From Frigoribacterium endophyticum (GTDB lineage Bacteria; Actinomycetota; Actinomycetes; Actinomycetales; Microbacteriaceae), in the NCBI RefSeq assembly GCF_011759585.1, contig NZ_JAAOYV010000002.1, positions 62,001-126,000 of the forward strand: DNA of 64,000 nt, given 5' to 3'. The translations under genes and the position numbers were made by a program. The notes under the pieces were generated by a model. That model searched no databases. It was given only the letters and a program-made list of their open reading frames with translations, and was not told the origin of the DNA. Shown piece by piece: positions 1-7,948 of the stretch; the stretch's first letter is position 1, and the number at the start of each line of letters is the position of its first letter.

Positions 1-215
1 TCACGCTGCACACGGTGCTCGTGCACCTCTGCGTCGAGACCGCCCGGCACGCGGGGCACGCCGACCTCGCCCGCGAGCTCGTGGACGGCCGCCTCGGCTC
101 CGGGCCGGGCGACCCGAACGTGCCCGACCGCGACGCGGCGGGCTGGCACACCCACCACGACCGGGTCGCCGAGGCCGCCCTCCGGGCGGCGGGGCTCGCG
201 CAGCCCCCGCGCTAG
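1..215 (+). CDS. DinB/DUF664-family protein, C-terminal part (5' end outside window)
   Basis: The first in-frame codon is at position 3 and about 70 residues are visible up to a TAG stop at 213-215. The visible part carries a VHLCVETARHAGHADLARE stretch followed by a DGR and a conserved tryptophan. This pattern (E-T-ARH-GH-D, then a W-x3-H) is typical of the C-terminus of DUF664/DinB-like four-helix proteins, many of which are thiol-dependent metalloenzymes in mycothiol-producing bacteria. The histidines would be metal ligands. The stop codon shares the palindrome CTAG (212-215) with the stop of the convergent helD gene, so the two genes overlap by 4 bp and no separate terminator fits between them. 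The assignment rests on the C-terminus only. Confidence 0.7.
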   Translation, partial: TLHTVLVHLCVETARHAGHADLARELVDGRLGSGPGDPNVPDRDAAGWHTHHDRVAEAALRAAGLAQPPR

Positions 216-2515
216 CCGACGACGGTGAGGCGCTGCGTCGGGCGGGTCATCGCGACGTAGAGGCTGGCGGCGCCGCGGGCCGACGAGGCCCGCACGCCCT
301 CGGGGTCGACGATCACGACGGCGTCGAACTCGAGGCCCTTCGACGTCGCGGGGCTGAGCACCGAGATCGGCTTGGTCAGCGACGCCGTGCCGGGGGCGAC
401 CTGCCCCGGGAACAGCTCGACGAGCCGGTCGACGAGCGGGCCCACGAGGCCCTGCGGGGCGATGACGGCCAGCGTCCCGGAGTCGTCGACGGCCCGGTCG
501 GCGGCGACCGCCTCGACGCCGGCGGCGACGAGGGCGTCGCGACCCACGACTCCCCCTGCTCCGCCGGCCCCGACGGCGACCTCGCGCACGGGCCACTCGC
601 TCGACCGGACGGAGCGGCTGGGCGTGATGCGCAGCCCCGCCTCGATCGCCAGCCGCTCGGCGTGGTCGACGATCTGGCTCGGCGTCCGGTAGTTGACGGT
701 CAGCTCCTCCAGGCGCCAGGGCGCCGAGGTGCCGGCGACCGACGAGCCCCGACGGCGACCGAGCAGGCTCTGCAGCGCGACGTCCCACGAGGAGGCCGCG
801 GCGGGGCTCGACGCCTGGGCGATGTCGCCCACGACGGTGAACGAGCGCAGCGGGCAGCGCCGCGAGAGCAGGCGCCACTGCATCGGCGAGAGCTCCTGCG
901 CCTCGTCGACGACGACGTGGCCGAAGGCCCAGGTGCGGTCGCCGGCGGCGCGCTCGGCGGTGGTCATCGACGCGGCGCGCTCGGCGAAGCCGCCCGCGAT
1001 CTGCTCGGCCGAGACCATGCCCTCCACGCCCATGTTCTCGATGGCGCGCTCGGCGTTCTCGATGTCGCGCTTGCGCTGCTGCTTGCGGGCCAGCCTCTCG
1101 GGGTCGACGCCGGCCTGGAACTCGCCCAGCAGCTCGGCGGCCTCGTCGAGCAGCGGCACGTCGGAGATCGTGAACTCGGAGCCGCGGGGCCGCTGCAGCA
1201 GGGCACGCTGCCGCGGGCTCCAGCGCTGGGTGATCGTCGCGAGCCACTGCGGGCGCGCGTACAGGTCTTCGATCAGCTTCTCGGCCGACAGGGGCAGCCA
1301 CGCGGTGTTCAGCAGCACCTTGACGTCGTGGGTCTGGCGGATGTCCTCGCGCAGCACGGCCTCGTCGGACTCGTCGACGGTGGTGCCGTGGTCGCGCATC
1401 TGCGCCACGAGCTGGCGGGTCAGCGCCGAGAGGGCCGCCTTGTTGAAGGTCACGCGACCGACGTTGTGCTGCTTGCCGCGCTCCTGCGCCTTGCGCATCG
1501 CCTCGGCGACCAGGTCGGGCTGCACGACGAGCCGCTCGCCGTTGACGTCGATCGTGGTCGGCTGCGTCGGTCGCACCTGCCGCGACCGCACCGCCCGGCG
1601 GATCAGGTCGGCCATCTCGGCCGAGCCCTTGAGCGCCGCGACCTCGGGCGCGTCGTCGGTCTGCGCCTCGACGCCCGGGTAGAGCCCGCCGAGGCTCGAG
1701 AGCACGACGCCGGTCTCGCCGAGCGAGGGCAGCACCTGCTCGATGTAGCGGAGGAACGACCGCGACGGGCCGACGACGAGCACGCCCGAGCCGCGCAGGC
1801 GGTCGCGGTGCGAGTAGAGCAGGTACGCGGCGCGGTGGAGAGCCACCGCCGTCTTGCCGGTGCCGGGCCCGCCCTGGACGACGAGCACGCCGTCGAGGGG
1901 CGAGCGGATGATGACGTCCTGCTCGGCCTGGATGGTCGCGACGATGTCGGTCATGCGGCCGGTGCGCTGCGCGGTCAGCGCCGCCATCAGGGCGCCCTCG
2001 CCCTGCAGCTGCACGTCGTCGCGGTCGAGCAGCTCGGGGTCGAAGACCTCGTCCTCCAGGCGCGTGACGCGACGACCGTCGAGGGTCAGGTGACGACGGG
2101 CCCGGGCGCCCATCGGCGTCGCCGCCGTCGCCTGGTAGAACGCGCTGGCCCCGGGCACGCGCCAGTCGAGCAGGATCGGGTGGTGCTGCTCGTCGCGGAG
2201 GCCGATGCGGCCGATGTAGCGGTAGCGGCCACCCGTGCCGGGCATCGCCACGGCGTCGCCCTGGCCCAGCTCGTCGGGCTGCTCGAGCTCGAGGCGGCCG
2301 AAGGCGAGGCGCTCGTCGACGGCGCCGAGCTGCGCGATCGTGTCTTCGTAGAGGCGCGCGTAGGCGTCGCGCTCGCTGCGGCTCTGGTGGTTGCCGCCCA
2401 CGGACTCGGCCCGGACGCGCTCGAGGCGCACGCGGGCGTCCTCCTTGAGCTCGTCGAGACGGGCGTAGAGCGTGCCCACGTAGGAGCGTTCGCGGTCGAG
2501 CTCGGATGATGTCAC
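212..2515 (-). CDS. helD: HelD-like RNA polymerase recycling motor ATPase (superfamily 1)
   Basis: This 767-residue UvrD/SF1-type protein is a motor ATPase that strips stalled RNA polymerase from DNA in Gram-positive bacteria; actinobacterial relatives are also linked to rifamycin tolerance. The N-terminus (residues 1-75) is a charged, coiled-coil-like arm. It is followed by the conserved HHPILLDWRVP and FYQAT blocks. Walker A is GGPGTGKT at residues 215-222. The DEAQ Walker B lies near residue 535 in VVVDEAQELSP, then VVGDIAQ, and a C-terminal VAMTRPTQRL motif ends the protein. I chose the GTG at 2515, preceded by a GAGGGG about 11 nt upstream; the reading frame upstream of it is arginine/serine-rich shadow sequence. 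Transcription runs away from the FKBP-AKR operon, from which it is separated by a hairpin. Length fits actinobacterial HelD. Confidence 0.9.
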   Translation of the reverse strand: MTSSELDRERSYVGTLYARLDELKEDARVRLERVRAESVGGNHQSRSERDAYARLYEDTIAQLGAVDERLAFGRLELEQPDELGQGDAVAMPGTGGRYRYIGRIGLRDEQHHPILLDWRVPGASAFYQATAATPMGARARRHLTLDGRRVTRLEDEVFDPELLDRDDVQLQGEGALMAALTAQRTGRMTDIVATIQAEQDVIIRSPLDGVLVVQGGPGTGKTAVALHRAAYLLYSHRDRLRGSGVLVVGPSRSFLRYIEQVLPSLGETGVVLSSLGGLYPGVEAQTDDAPEVAALKGSAEMADLIRRAVRSRQVRPTQPTTIDVNGERLVVQPDLVAEAMRKAQERGKQHNVGRVTFNKAALSALTRQLVAQMRDHGTTVDESDEAVLREDIRQTHDVKVLLNTAWLPLSAEKLIEDLYARPQWLATITQRWSPRQRALLQRPRGSEFTISDVPLLDEAAELLGEFQAGVDPERLARKQQRKRDIENAERAIENMGVEGMVSAEQIAGGFAERAASMTTAERAAGDRTWAFGHVVVDEAQELSPMQWRLLSRRCPLRSFTVVGDIAQASSPAAASSWDVALQSLLGRRRGSSVAGTSAPWRLEELTVNYRTPSQIVDHAERLAIEAGLRITPSRSVRSSEWPVREVAVGAGGAGGVVGRDALVAAGVEAVAADRAVDDSGTLAVIAPQGLVGPLVDRLVELFPGQVAPGTASLTKPISVLSPATSKGLEFDAVVIVDPEGVRASSARGAASLYVAMTRPTQRLTVVG

Positions 2516-2616
2516 TGGCGGTCGCACCCCTCGGGAAAGTCGGCGCGTCAGTCTACCGTCCACGCGACTCCCCCCGGCTCCACCCCCGGTGCACCCGGGC
2601 CCGCGGGCAGCACGAC

Positions 2617-2653
2617 GAGACCGCACCGGCCCGGTGCGGGTCGGTGCGGTCTC
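2617..2653 (-). terminator. Hairpin terminator after the FKBP-AKR operon
   Basis: Perfect 12-bp arms GAGACCGCACCG (2617-2628) and CGGTGCGGTCTC (2642-2653) flank a 13-nt loop that can itself pair. It starts 28 bp beyond the aldo/keto reductase stop. No T-tract follows, as is usual for actinobacterial terminators. Confidence 0.7.
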
Positions 2654-2681
2654 GGGGTTGTGCCGGAGGCGCGGCGGAGGC

Positions 2682-3521
2682 CTAGAACTCCTCGTGCGTC
2701 TCCGGGTCGCCGTCCCACAGCCGGCCGCGCTCGAGGCCGCTGATCGCGACGACCTCGGCCTCGGTGAGCTCGAAGTCGAAGACGTCGAGGTTCTCGCGCT
2801 GCCGGCCGGGGTCGGCCGACTTCGGCACCGGCACGGCGCCCAGCTGGACGTGCCAGCGGAGGACGACCTGCGTCGGCGTCTTCCCGTGGGCACGGGCGAT
2901 GTCGGTGACCACCGTCTCGGTGAGGAGCTCGCTCTGCTTCGCGAGCGGGCTCCAGCTCTCGGTGACGATGCCCATCCGCTCGTGCACCGCGCGGAGCTCG
3001 GCCTGCGGGAAGTACGGGTGCAGCTCGACCTGGTTGATGACGGGCACGACGCCCGTCTCGTCGGCGAGGCGCTGCAGGTGGGCCTCGGTGAAGTTCGAGA
3101 CGCCGACGGAGCGGACGAGGCCGTCCTCCTGCAGCTTCACGAAGGCGCGGAACGCGTCGACGTACTTGTCGACCCGGGGCAGCGGCCAGTGGATCAGGTA
3201 GAGGTCGACGACGTCGACGCCGAGCGCCGCCCGGCTCTCCTCGAAGCTGGCCAGGGCCTCCTCGTAGCCGTGGTGGCGACCGGGCAGCTTGGTCGTGACG
3301 ACGAGCTCGTCACGGGGCACGTCGACGCGGCGGATCGCCTCGCCGACGGCGCCCTCGTTGCCGTAGTTGAGAGCGGTGTCGAGGAGGCGGTAACCCGACT
3401 CGATCGCGCCGACGACCTGCGCCGCGCCCTCGTCGCCGTCCATGCCGTAGGTGCCGAGCCCCAGCGCGGGGATCGTGTGCCCGTCGGCCAGGCCGACCGA
3501 CGGGGCGGGACGCAGGGCCAT
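2682..3521 (-). CDS. Aldo/keto reductase (2,5-diketo-D-gluconate reductase type)
   Basis: A 279-residue cytoplasmic NAD(P)H-dependent reductase of the AKR superfamily, with an (alpha/beta)8 barrel. The catalytic tetrad is visible: Asp in LLDTALNYGNE, Tyr in the same block, Lys in TTKLPG and His in LIHWPLP. SVGVSNF and NQVELHPYF are also family signatures, and the C-terminal PKSADPGRQREN binds the NADPH phosphate. This fits the AKR5-like subgroup that reduces small ketones, aldehydes or keto-sugars; the exact substrate cannot be told. The ATG at 3521 overlaps the TGA of the upstream FKBP gene (TGATG), so the two are translationally coupled. A strong hairpin follows the stop. Confidence 0.93.
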   Translation of the reverse strand: MALRPAPSVGLADGHTIPALGLGTYGMDGDEGAAQVVGAIESGYRLLDTALNYGNEGAVGEAIRRVDVPRDELVVTTKLPGRHHGYEEALASFEESRAALGVDVVDLYLIHWPLPRVDKYVDAFRAFVKLQEDGLVRSVGVSNFTEAHLQRLADETGVVPVINQVELHPYFPQAELRAVHERMGIVTESWSPLAKQSELLTETVVTDIARAHGKTPTQVVLRWHVQLGAVPVPKSADPGRQRENLDVFDFELTEAEVVAISGLERGRLWDGDPETHEEF

Positions 3522-3895
3522 CAGCTGACGCCGAGGAGGTCGATGACGAAGATCAGGGTCTTGCCCGAGAGCGGGTGGCCGCTGCCGGCGGGGCCGTAGG
3601 CCAGCTGCGGCGGGACGACGAGCTGGCGGCGGCCGCCGACCTTCATGCCGGGGATGCCCTCCTGCCAGCCCTGGACGAGCGCGGCGAGGGGGAAGTTCAC
3701 GGACTCGCCGCGGCTCCAGGAGGAGTCGAACTCCTCGCCGGAGTCGAACTCGACGCCGAGGTAGTGGACGTCGACGGTCGAGCCGCGCTGGGCCTCGGCG
3801 CCGTCGCCGACGGTGATGTCGCTGATCTCGAGGTCGGCGGGGGCCGGGCCGGTGGGGGCGTCGATCTCGGGCTTGGTCTGGGGGTCGTGTGTCAT
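3521..3895 (-). CDS. FKBP-type peptidyl-prolyl cis-trans isomerase
   Basis: A 124-residue single-domain FKBP that speeds cis-trans isomerisation of X-Pro bonds. After about 30 residues of acidic leader come the family blocks VDVHYLGVEFDSGEEFDSS, PLAALVQGWQEGIPGMKVG, RRQLVVPPQLAYG and LIFVIDLL. The active-site aromatic positions (Y, F, W, Y, F) are present. No signal peptide or lipobox is seen, so the protein is probably cytoplasmic. The ATG at 3895 has GGGAGG five nucleotides upstream (GGGAGGC-ATG region), better than the in-frame codon 11 residues earlier. It is the first gene of a two-gene operon with the aldo/keto reductase. Confidence 0.93.
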   Translation of the reverse strand: MTHDPQTKPEIDAPTGPAPADLEISDITVGDGAEAQRGSTVDVHYLGVEFDSGEEFDSSWSRGESVNFPLAALVQGWQEGIPGMKVGGRRQLVVPPQLAYGPAGSGHPLSGKTLIFVIDLLGVS

Positions 3896-3957
3896 GCCTC
3901 CCATCCAAGCACCCGACCCCGGCACCACGGTGCGCGCGCGTGGACGATGATGGAGGC

Positions 3958-5316
3958 TTGTCCACTCCAGACCCCGCCCCCGAGACCGCGCCGTCCGAGG
4001 GCGCCCCGAAGGCCGCCGAGGCGCGCCGGCCGCTCTTCGTCGACACGACCCCGCTCCGGGCGAGCCCGGCCTTCGCGCGCCTGTTCGTCGGCAACACGAT
4101 CAGCGGCATCGGCACGCAGCTCACCCTCGTGGCCGTCGGCCTCGAGGTCTACGAGATCACGCGCTCGACGTTCTCCGTCGCCCTCGTGGGCGTGGTCTCG
4201 CTGGTGCCGATGATCCTCGCCGGCCTCTACGGCGGCATGCTCGCGGACGCCTTCGACCGCCGCAAGGTCGCGCTCGTCGCGGCCGTCTTCGCCTGGCTCT
4301 CGACCGGGGCGATCGCCCTGCACGCCTGGCTGGGCCTCCGCGAGGTGGTGCTGCTCTACGCGCTGACCTGCGTGAACGCAGTCGCGGGCACCATGATCGC
4401 GACCTCCCGGGCCTCGATCATCCCGCGCCTTCTGCCGGCCTCCCTGCTGCCCGCCGCCTCCGCCCTCAGCGGCATCGGCACGGGCCTGATGCTGACGGTG
4501 GGCCCGGCTCTCGCGGGCGTCCTCGTCGCCGGCGTGGGCTTCCCGCTGACGTACACGGTCGACGTCGTCCTGTTCAGCACCGCCTTCCTCGGCATCGTCA
4601 CCCTGCCGCCCATCCGGCCCGAGGGCGAGACGCAGCGGCCGGGGCTCTCGTCGCTGATGGTGGGCCTGCGCTTCCTCCGCCGCTCCCCCAACATCCGCAC
4701 GACGTTCGTGCTCGACATCGTCGCGATGACCTTCGGCCAGCCGCGCGTGCTCTTCCCCGTCGTCGGGGCCGTGGTGATCGGAGGAGGCGCGGTGACGGTC
4801 GGCGTCCTCACCGCCTCGTACGCCGTCGGGGCGCTGCTGAGCAGCGTGTTCAGCGGCCGCCTCGGCCACGTGCGCCTCCAGGGGCGCGCCGTGCAGCGGG
4901 CCATCGCGGTCTACGGCGGGTTCGTGCTCGCCTTCGGCCTCGTGCTGCTGCTCGCCCCCGGCCACGGGTCGGGCGGCCTGACCGAGGGCCTGGCCGAGGC
5001 CGACCTCCTGCCGCTCGCGGCGGCGGCGCTGGCGCTGGCCGGCGCGGGGGCGGCCGACAACGTCAGCTCGATCTTCCGCTCGACCATCCTGCAGGCCGCG
5101 GCGCCCGACTCCATGCGGGGGCGCCTGCAGGGCATCTTCATCGTCGTGGTGACCGGCGGGCCCCGGGTCGGCGACCTCTTCGTCGGGCTCGTCGCCGTGG
5201 CCGGCGTCGCCTGGCCGCCGCTGCTCGGCGGCTCACTGATCGTGGTGCTGATGGTCGTCGCGGCCCGGCTCACGCCCTCGTTCGGCCGCTACGACGCCGC
5301 GCACCCGACGCCCTAG
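3958..5316 (+). CDS. MFS exporter, EntS/DHA3-like (12 TM)
   Basis: About 452 residues of a major facilitator. It opens with a cytoplasmic acidic leader, then ARLFVGNTISGIGTQLTLVAVGLEVYEIT, the typical first helix of MFS_3/EntS-type exporters, and a GGMLADAFDRRK loop-2 motif. Twelve hydrophobic segments can be counted up to RLTPSFGRY at the C-terminus. The family exports siderophores or drugs; the substrate is unknown here. The start is uncertain. TTG at 3958 has the hexamer GATGAT ending 6 nt upstream, matching the leaderless pattern seen elsewhere in this window. GTG at 3940 and an upstream ATG at 3889 lack clear ribosome binding sites. It diverges from the FKBP gene and converges on prsW. 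Confidence 0.85.
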   Translation: MSTPDPAPETAPSEGAPKAAEARRPLFVDTTPLRASPAFARLFVGNTISGIGTQLTLVAVGLEVYEITRSTFSVALVGVVSLVPMILAGLYGGMLADAFDRRKVALVAAVFAWLSTGAIALHAWLGLREVVLLYALTCVNAVAGTMIATSRASIIPRLLPASLLPAASALSGIGTGLMLTVGPALAGVLVAGVGFPLTYTVDVVLFSTAFLGIVTLPPIRPEGETQRPGLSSLMVGLRFLRRSPNIRTTFVLDIVAMTFGQPRVLFPVVGAVVIGGGAVTVGVLTASYAVGALLSSVFSGRLGHVRLQGRAVQRAIAVYGGFVLAFGLVLLLAPGHGSGGLTEGLAEADLLPLAAAALALAGAGAADNVSSIFRSTILQAAAPDSMRGRLQGIFIVVVTGGPRVGDLFVGLVAVAGVAWPPLLGGSLIVVLMVVAARLTPSFGRYDAAHPTP

Positions 5317-5327
5317 CACCCGACGCC
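5301..5327 (+). repeat. 12-bp direct repeat across the MFS stop codon
   Basis: GCACCCGACGCC occurs at 5301-5312 and again at 5316-5327, a 15-bp period that spans the TAG stop of the MFS gene. It looks like a small slippage duplication. Confidence 0.7.
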
Positions 5328-5358
5328 GTGGCGGCCACCACCGTGACCGCCCCGCCCC

Positions 5359-6756
5359 TCACCAGTGCGGCGGCGGGACCGGCCGACCCCAGGGGTCGGT
5401 CTGCGGCGCCGGGCCCCCGGGCTGCCCGCCCTGCCAGTACGAGCCCTGCCCGTCGCCGACGGGCGGAGCGCCCCAGCCGGCCTGCTTCGGCGGCAGCTCG
5501 GGCCGCGGGGCGTGGCCCACGAAGGCGGCGGTCGGCGCCTGGAGCGCCGCCCGGCTGCGGGCGAGGGCCGTCAGCAGCTCGCCCTCGTCGCGCTGGGCCG
5601 ACGGGTCGCCGCCGCGGCTGCCCTTGACCATCCGCTGACGGGTGAAGGCGAGACGGGTGGCGTCGGAGACGAAGCGCTTCATGGCCGGCCCCACCCCCGC
5701 CGCCGCCGCCCAGCGCCGGGCCCGGCGACGACCGGCCGAGGTCGAGAGCATCGCGACCTCGTCGGCGCTGAACCAGCCCACGGCCGCGTACTCCGCGAGA
5801 CGGGCGTGCGTCACGCGCCGCTCGTTGCGGCGCAGGAAGACCACGAGGCCGATCATCGCCAGGAAGATCGGCACCTGCACGAGCAGGTAGTACACGAAGA
5901 AGGAGTCGCCCACCACGACGAGCGCGCCGTTCCAGAGCGCGTGCAGCAGCACCGCGGGCACGAGCCCGAGGAAGTAGAAGCCGATCGCGCCGTAGGGGCC
6001 CGTCCTCCGGGCCGCGTAGCCGAGCGCGATGCCCGTGCACGCCGTGTACATGACGTGGGCGAACGGCGACATCAGGGCCCGCACGACGAAGACGAAGACC
6101 AGCCCCTGGCTGCCGCTGAACAGGTCGTCGGTCACCTGGACCGCGAAGTACTGGATGTTCTCGACGAAGGCGAAGCCGGCCGCCACGGTCGCCGCGTAGA
6201 CGATGCCGTCGACCGGCCCGTCGAAGTGACGACGGAAGATCCACAGCACGAGCAGCACGCCGAAGCCCTTGGCGGCCTCCTCGACGATCGGCGCCTGGAC
6301 GACCGCGCCGAGCACCTCGGAGCCGCTCGAGGCGCCGATGCCGACGAGCGACTGGACGGAGCCGACCACGAGGTCGACGATCAGGGCCGTGCCCACCGAC
6401 ACCGCGCCTCCCCACAGGAAGGCGAAGAGGAGGGCCACACGGGGCTCGGGCTCCCAGCGGTCGACGAGCCAGATGCCGGTCAGCACGATCGCGAGCGGCA
6501 CGAACGCGAGCACGCTCGCCGCGACGATGACGGCCGGCTGCAGGAAGAGCAGGAAGTAGACGACCACGGCGAGCGCGAAGACGCCGATGACGGTGAAGCC
6601 GACCGCGAGCGAGACGGTGCTCGCCACGCGGCGTCGCGGGGGCGCCTGGGTGAAGACGGGCTGCACGGGGTACCAGACCGGGTCGGGGTTCGAGACCACG
6701 GGGCGCTGGGGGTCGTGGGGCCAGGGCTGCTGCCCGCGAGGGTCGGTCCAGGTCAT
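5359..6756 (-). CDS. PrsW-family intramembrane metalloprotease
   Basis: A 465-residue integral membrane protein of the PrsW/CAAX-like abortive-infection superfamily, glutamic-type membrane proteases that in Bacillus cleave an anti-sigma factor. The four conserved motifs are visible: EEAAKG at residues 159-164, FAFVENIQY near 195-203, the histidine of SPFAHVMYT at 234, and LHALWNG at 271-277. There are about nine TM segments between residues 45 and 310. The N-terminal 40 residues are proline-rich. A long cytoplasmic C-terminal tail (about 315-465) ends in a P/G/Q-rich disordered region. The ATG is preceded by TAGGGT with exactly 6 nt between, so the mRNA is predicted leaderless. The gene is divergent from the BrkB gene; no anti-sigma factor is adjacent. 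Confidence 0.87.
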   Translation of the reverse strand: MTWTDPRGQQPWPHDPQRPVVSNPDPVWYPVQPVFTQAPPRRRVASTVSLAVGFTVIGVFALAVVVYFLLFLQPAVIVAASVLAFVPLAIVLTGIWLVDRWEPEPRVALLFAFLWGGAVSVGTALIVDLVVGSVQSLVGIGASSGSEVLGAVVQAPIVEEAAKGFGVLLVLWIFRRHFDGPVDGIVYAATVAAGFAFVENIQYFAVQVTDDLFSGSQGLVFVFVVRALMSPFAHVMYTACTGIALGYAARRTGPYGAIGFYFLGLVPAVLLHALWNGALVVVGDSFFVYYLLVQVPIFLAMIGLVVFLRRNERRVTHARLAEYAAVGWFSADEVAMLSTSAGRRRARRWAAAAGVGPAMKRFVSDATRLAFTRQRMVKGSRGGDPSAQRDEGELLTALARSRAALQAPTAAFVGHAPRPELPPKQAGWGAPPVGDGQGSYWQGGQPGGPAPQTDPWGRPVPPPHW

Positions 6757-6762
6757 GGCACG

Positions 6763-6768
6763 ACCCTA
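6763..6768 (-). promoter_or_regulatory. -10 box of leaderless prsW-like gene
   Basis: TAGGGT on the minus strand, 6 nt before the ATG at 6756, placing the transcription start on the start codon. Confidence 0.65.
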
Positions 6769-6801
6769 CGCACCCGGCACGGGGAGGGCGCGCCGCGACG
6801 G

Positions 6802-6807
6802 TACCCT
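6802..6807 (+). promoter_or_regulatory. -10 box of leaderless brkB-like gene
   Basis: TACCCT, 6 nt before the ATG at 6814. It lies 33 bp from the opposing prsW box, so the two divergent promoters share one short upstream region. Confidence 0.65.
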
Positions 6808-6813
6808 CGGGGG

Positions 6814-7932
6814 ATGCCGTCGACGAGGTCCCTGCCGGAGAACCCGTCGCTCACCCGCTACGTCGTCATGCGGGTCTGGCACGACTTCCTGCGGCACCGC
6901 ACGATCGACGCCGCCGCGGCCCTCACGTTCTTCTCGACGCTGTCGATCCTGCCGACCGCCCTGGCGCTCGTCTCCGGCGTCGCGCTCTTCCAGGAGGGCG
7001 AGGAGGCGGTGGACGAGATCCTGGGGGTCGCCCGCTACGTGCTCACCCCGTCGGCCGTCGACACCCTCCGGGGCCCGCTGGAGCAGATGCTCAGCCTGTC
7101 GAACCCCGGCGTCGCCTTCGGCATCGGGCTGTGGCTGACCCTGTGGTCGCTCTCGTCGTACACGACCGCGTTCGGCCGGGCGATGAACACCGCCTACGAC
7201 GTCGAGGAGGGGCGCCGGATCTGGAAGTTCCGGGGCCACATGATGATCGTCACGCTCGTGCTGATGGTGTCGTTCGCCGTCATCGCGACCATCCTGCTCG
7301 TCACGCCGACGCTCGCCCGCGGCATCGGCGACGCCGTCGGGTTCGGGGAGCCGTTCCTCACCCTCTGGAACGTGCTGAAGTGGCCGGTGCTCGTCGCGCT
7401 GGCGGTCTTCGCGGTGGCGATGCTCTACTACTTCACCCCCAACGTGCGCCCTCCCCGCCTCCGCTGGGTGTCGTACGGCGCCATGTTCGCCCTCGGCATC
7501 TGGGCGGTCTGCACCGTCGGGTTCGCCCTCTACGTGACGACCTTCTCGAACTACGACCGCTTCTACGGCTGGCTCGGCATGGTCATCGTCGTGCTGCTCT
7601 ACTCGTACATCAGCAACTTCGTGCTCGTCATCGGCGGCGAGCTCGACAGCGAGGTGCTGCGGCTGCGGCAGCTGCGCCGCGGCCTGCAGGCCGAGGAGGT
7701 CATCCCCCTGCCGATGCGCGACACCGCCCGCAACCACATCCTCGCCCGCAACTCGGCGTGGGACGTCAGGGTCGGGCGCGCCATCCGCGAGCGGTCGCTC
7801 CGCGAGAACGGCGGCGTGCTCGACGCGGACGAGCTGCGGCACCTGCAGCTGCGCGGCGGGCGCCTGATCGGCGAGGGGACCCTCCGCCGCGCCTTCGGGC
7901 ACGAGGACGAGCCCGAGGTCGAGACGGACTGA
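6814..7932 (+). CDS. YihY/BrkB-family inner membrane protein
   Basis: A 372-residue multi-spanning membrane protein of the YihY/BrkB (virulence factor BrkB) family. The signature AAAALTFFSTLSILPTALAL begins near residue 32, followed by the LWSLSSYTTAFGRAMNTAY block, about six TM helices, NVRPPRLRWVSYGA and the NYDRFYGWLGMVIVVLLYSYI block. The family is widespread; roles in transport have been proposed but no substrate is agreed. A roughly 100-residue cytoplasmic tail extends beyond the family core. The ATG at 6814 fits a leaderless transcript. The stop is 16 bp from the convergent aspA stop with no room for a long terminator. Confidence 0.9.
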   Translation: MPSTRSLPENPSLTRYVVMRVWHDFLRHRTIDAAAALTFFSTLSILPTALALVSGVALFQEGEEAVDEILGVARYVLTPSAVDTLRGPLEQMLSLSNPGVAFGIGLWLTLWSLSSYTTAFGRAMNTAYDVEEGRRIWKFRGHMMIVTLVLMVSFAVIATILLVTPTLARGIGDAVGFGEPFLTLWNVLKWPVLVALAVFAVAMLYYFTPNVRPPRLRWVSYGAMFALGIWAVCTVGFALYVTTFSNYDRFYGWLGMVIVVLLYSYISNFVLVIGGELDSEVLRLRQLRRGLQAEEVIPLPMRDTARNHILARNSAWDVRVGRAIRERSLRENGGVLDADELRHLQLRGGRLIGEGTLRRAFGHEDEPEVETD

Positions 7933-7948
7933 GGCCGGCGCCCCCGCG

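Noticed and set aside
3889-3957. N-terminal extension of the MFS gene from ATG 3889
   Set aside because: It would overlap the start of the divergent FKBP gene and has no ribosome binding site; the leaderless-type box points to the later start.
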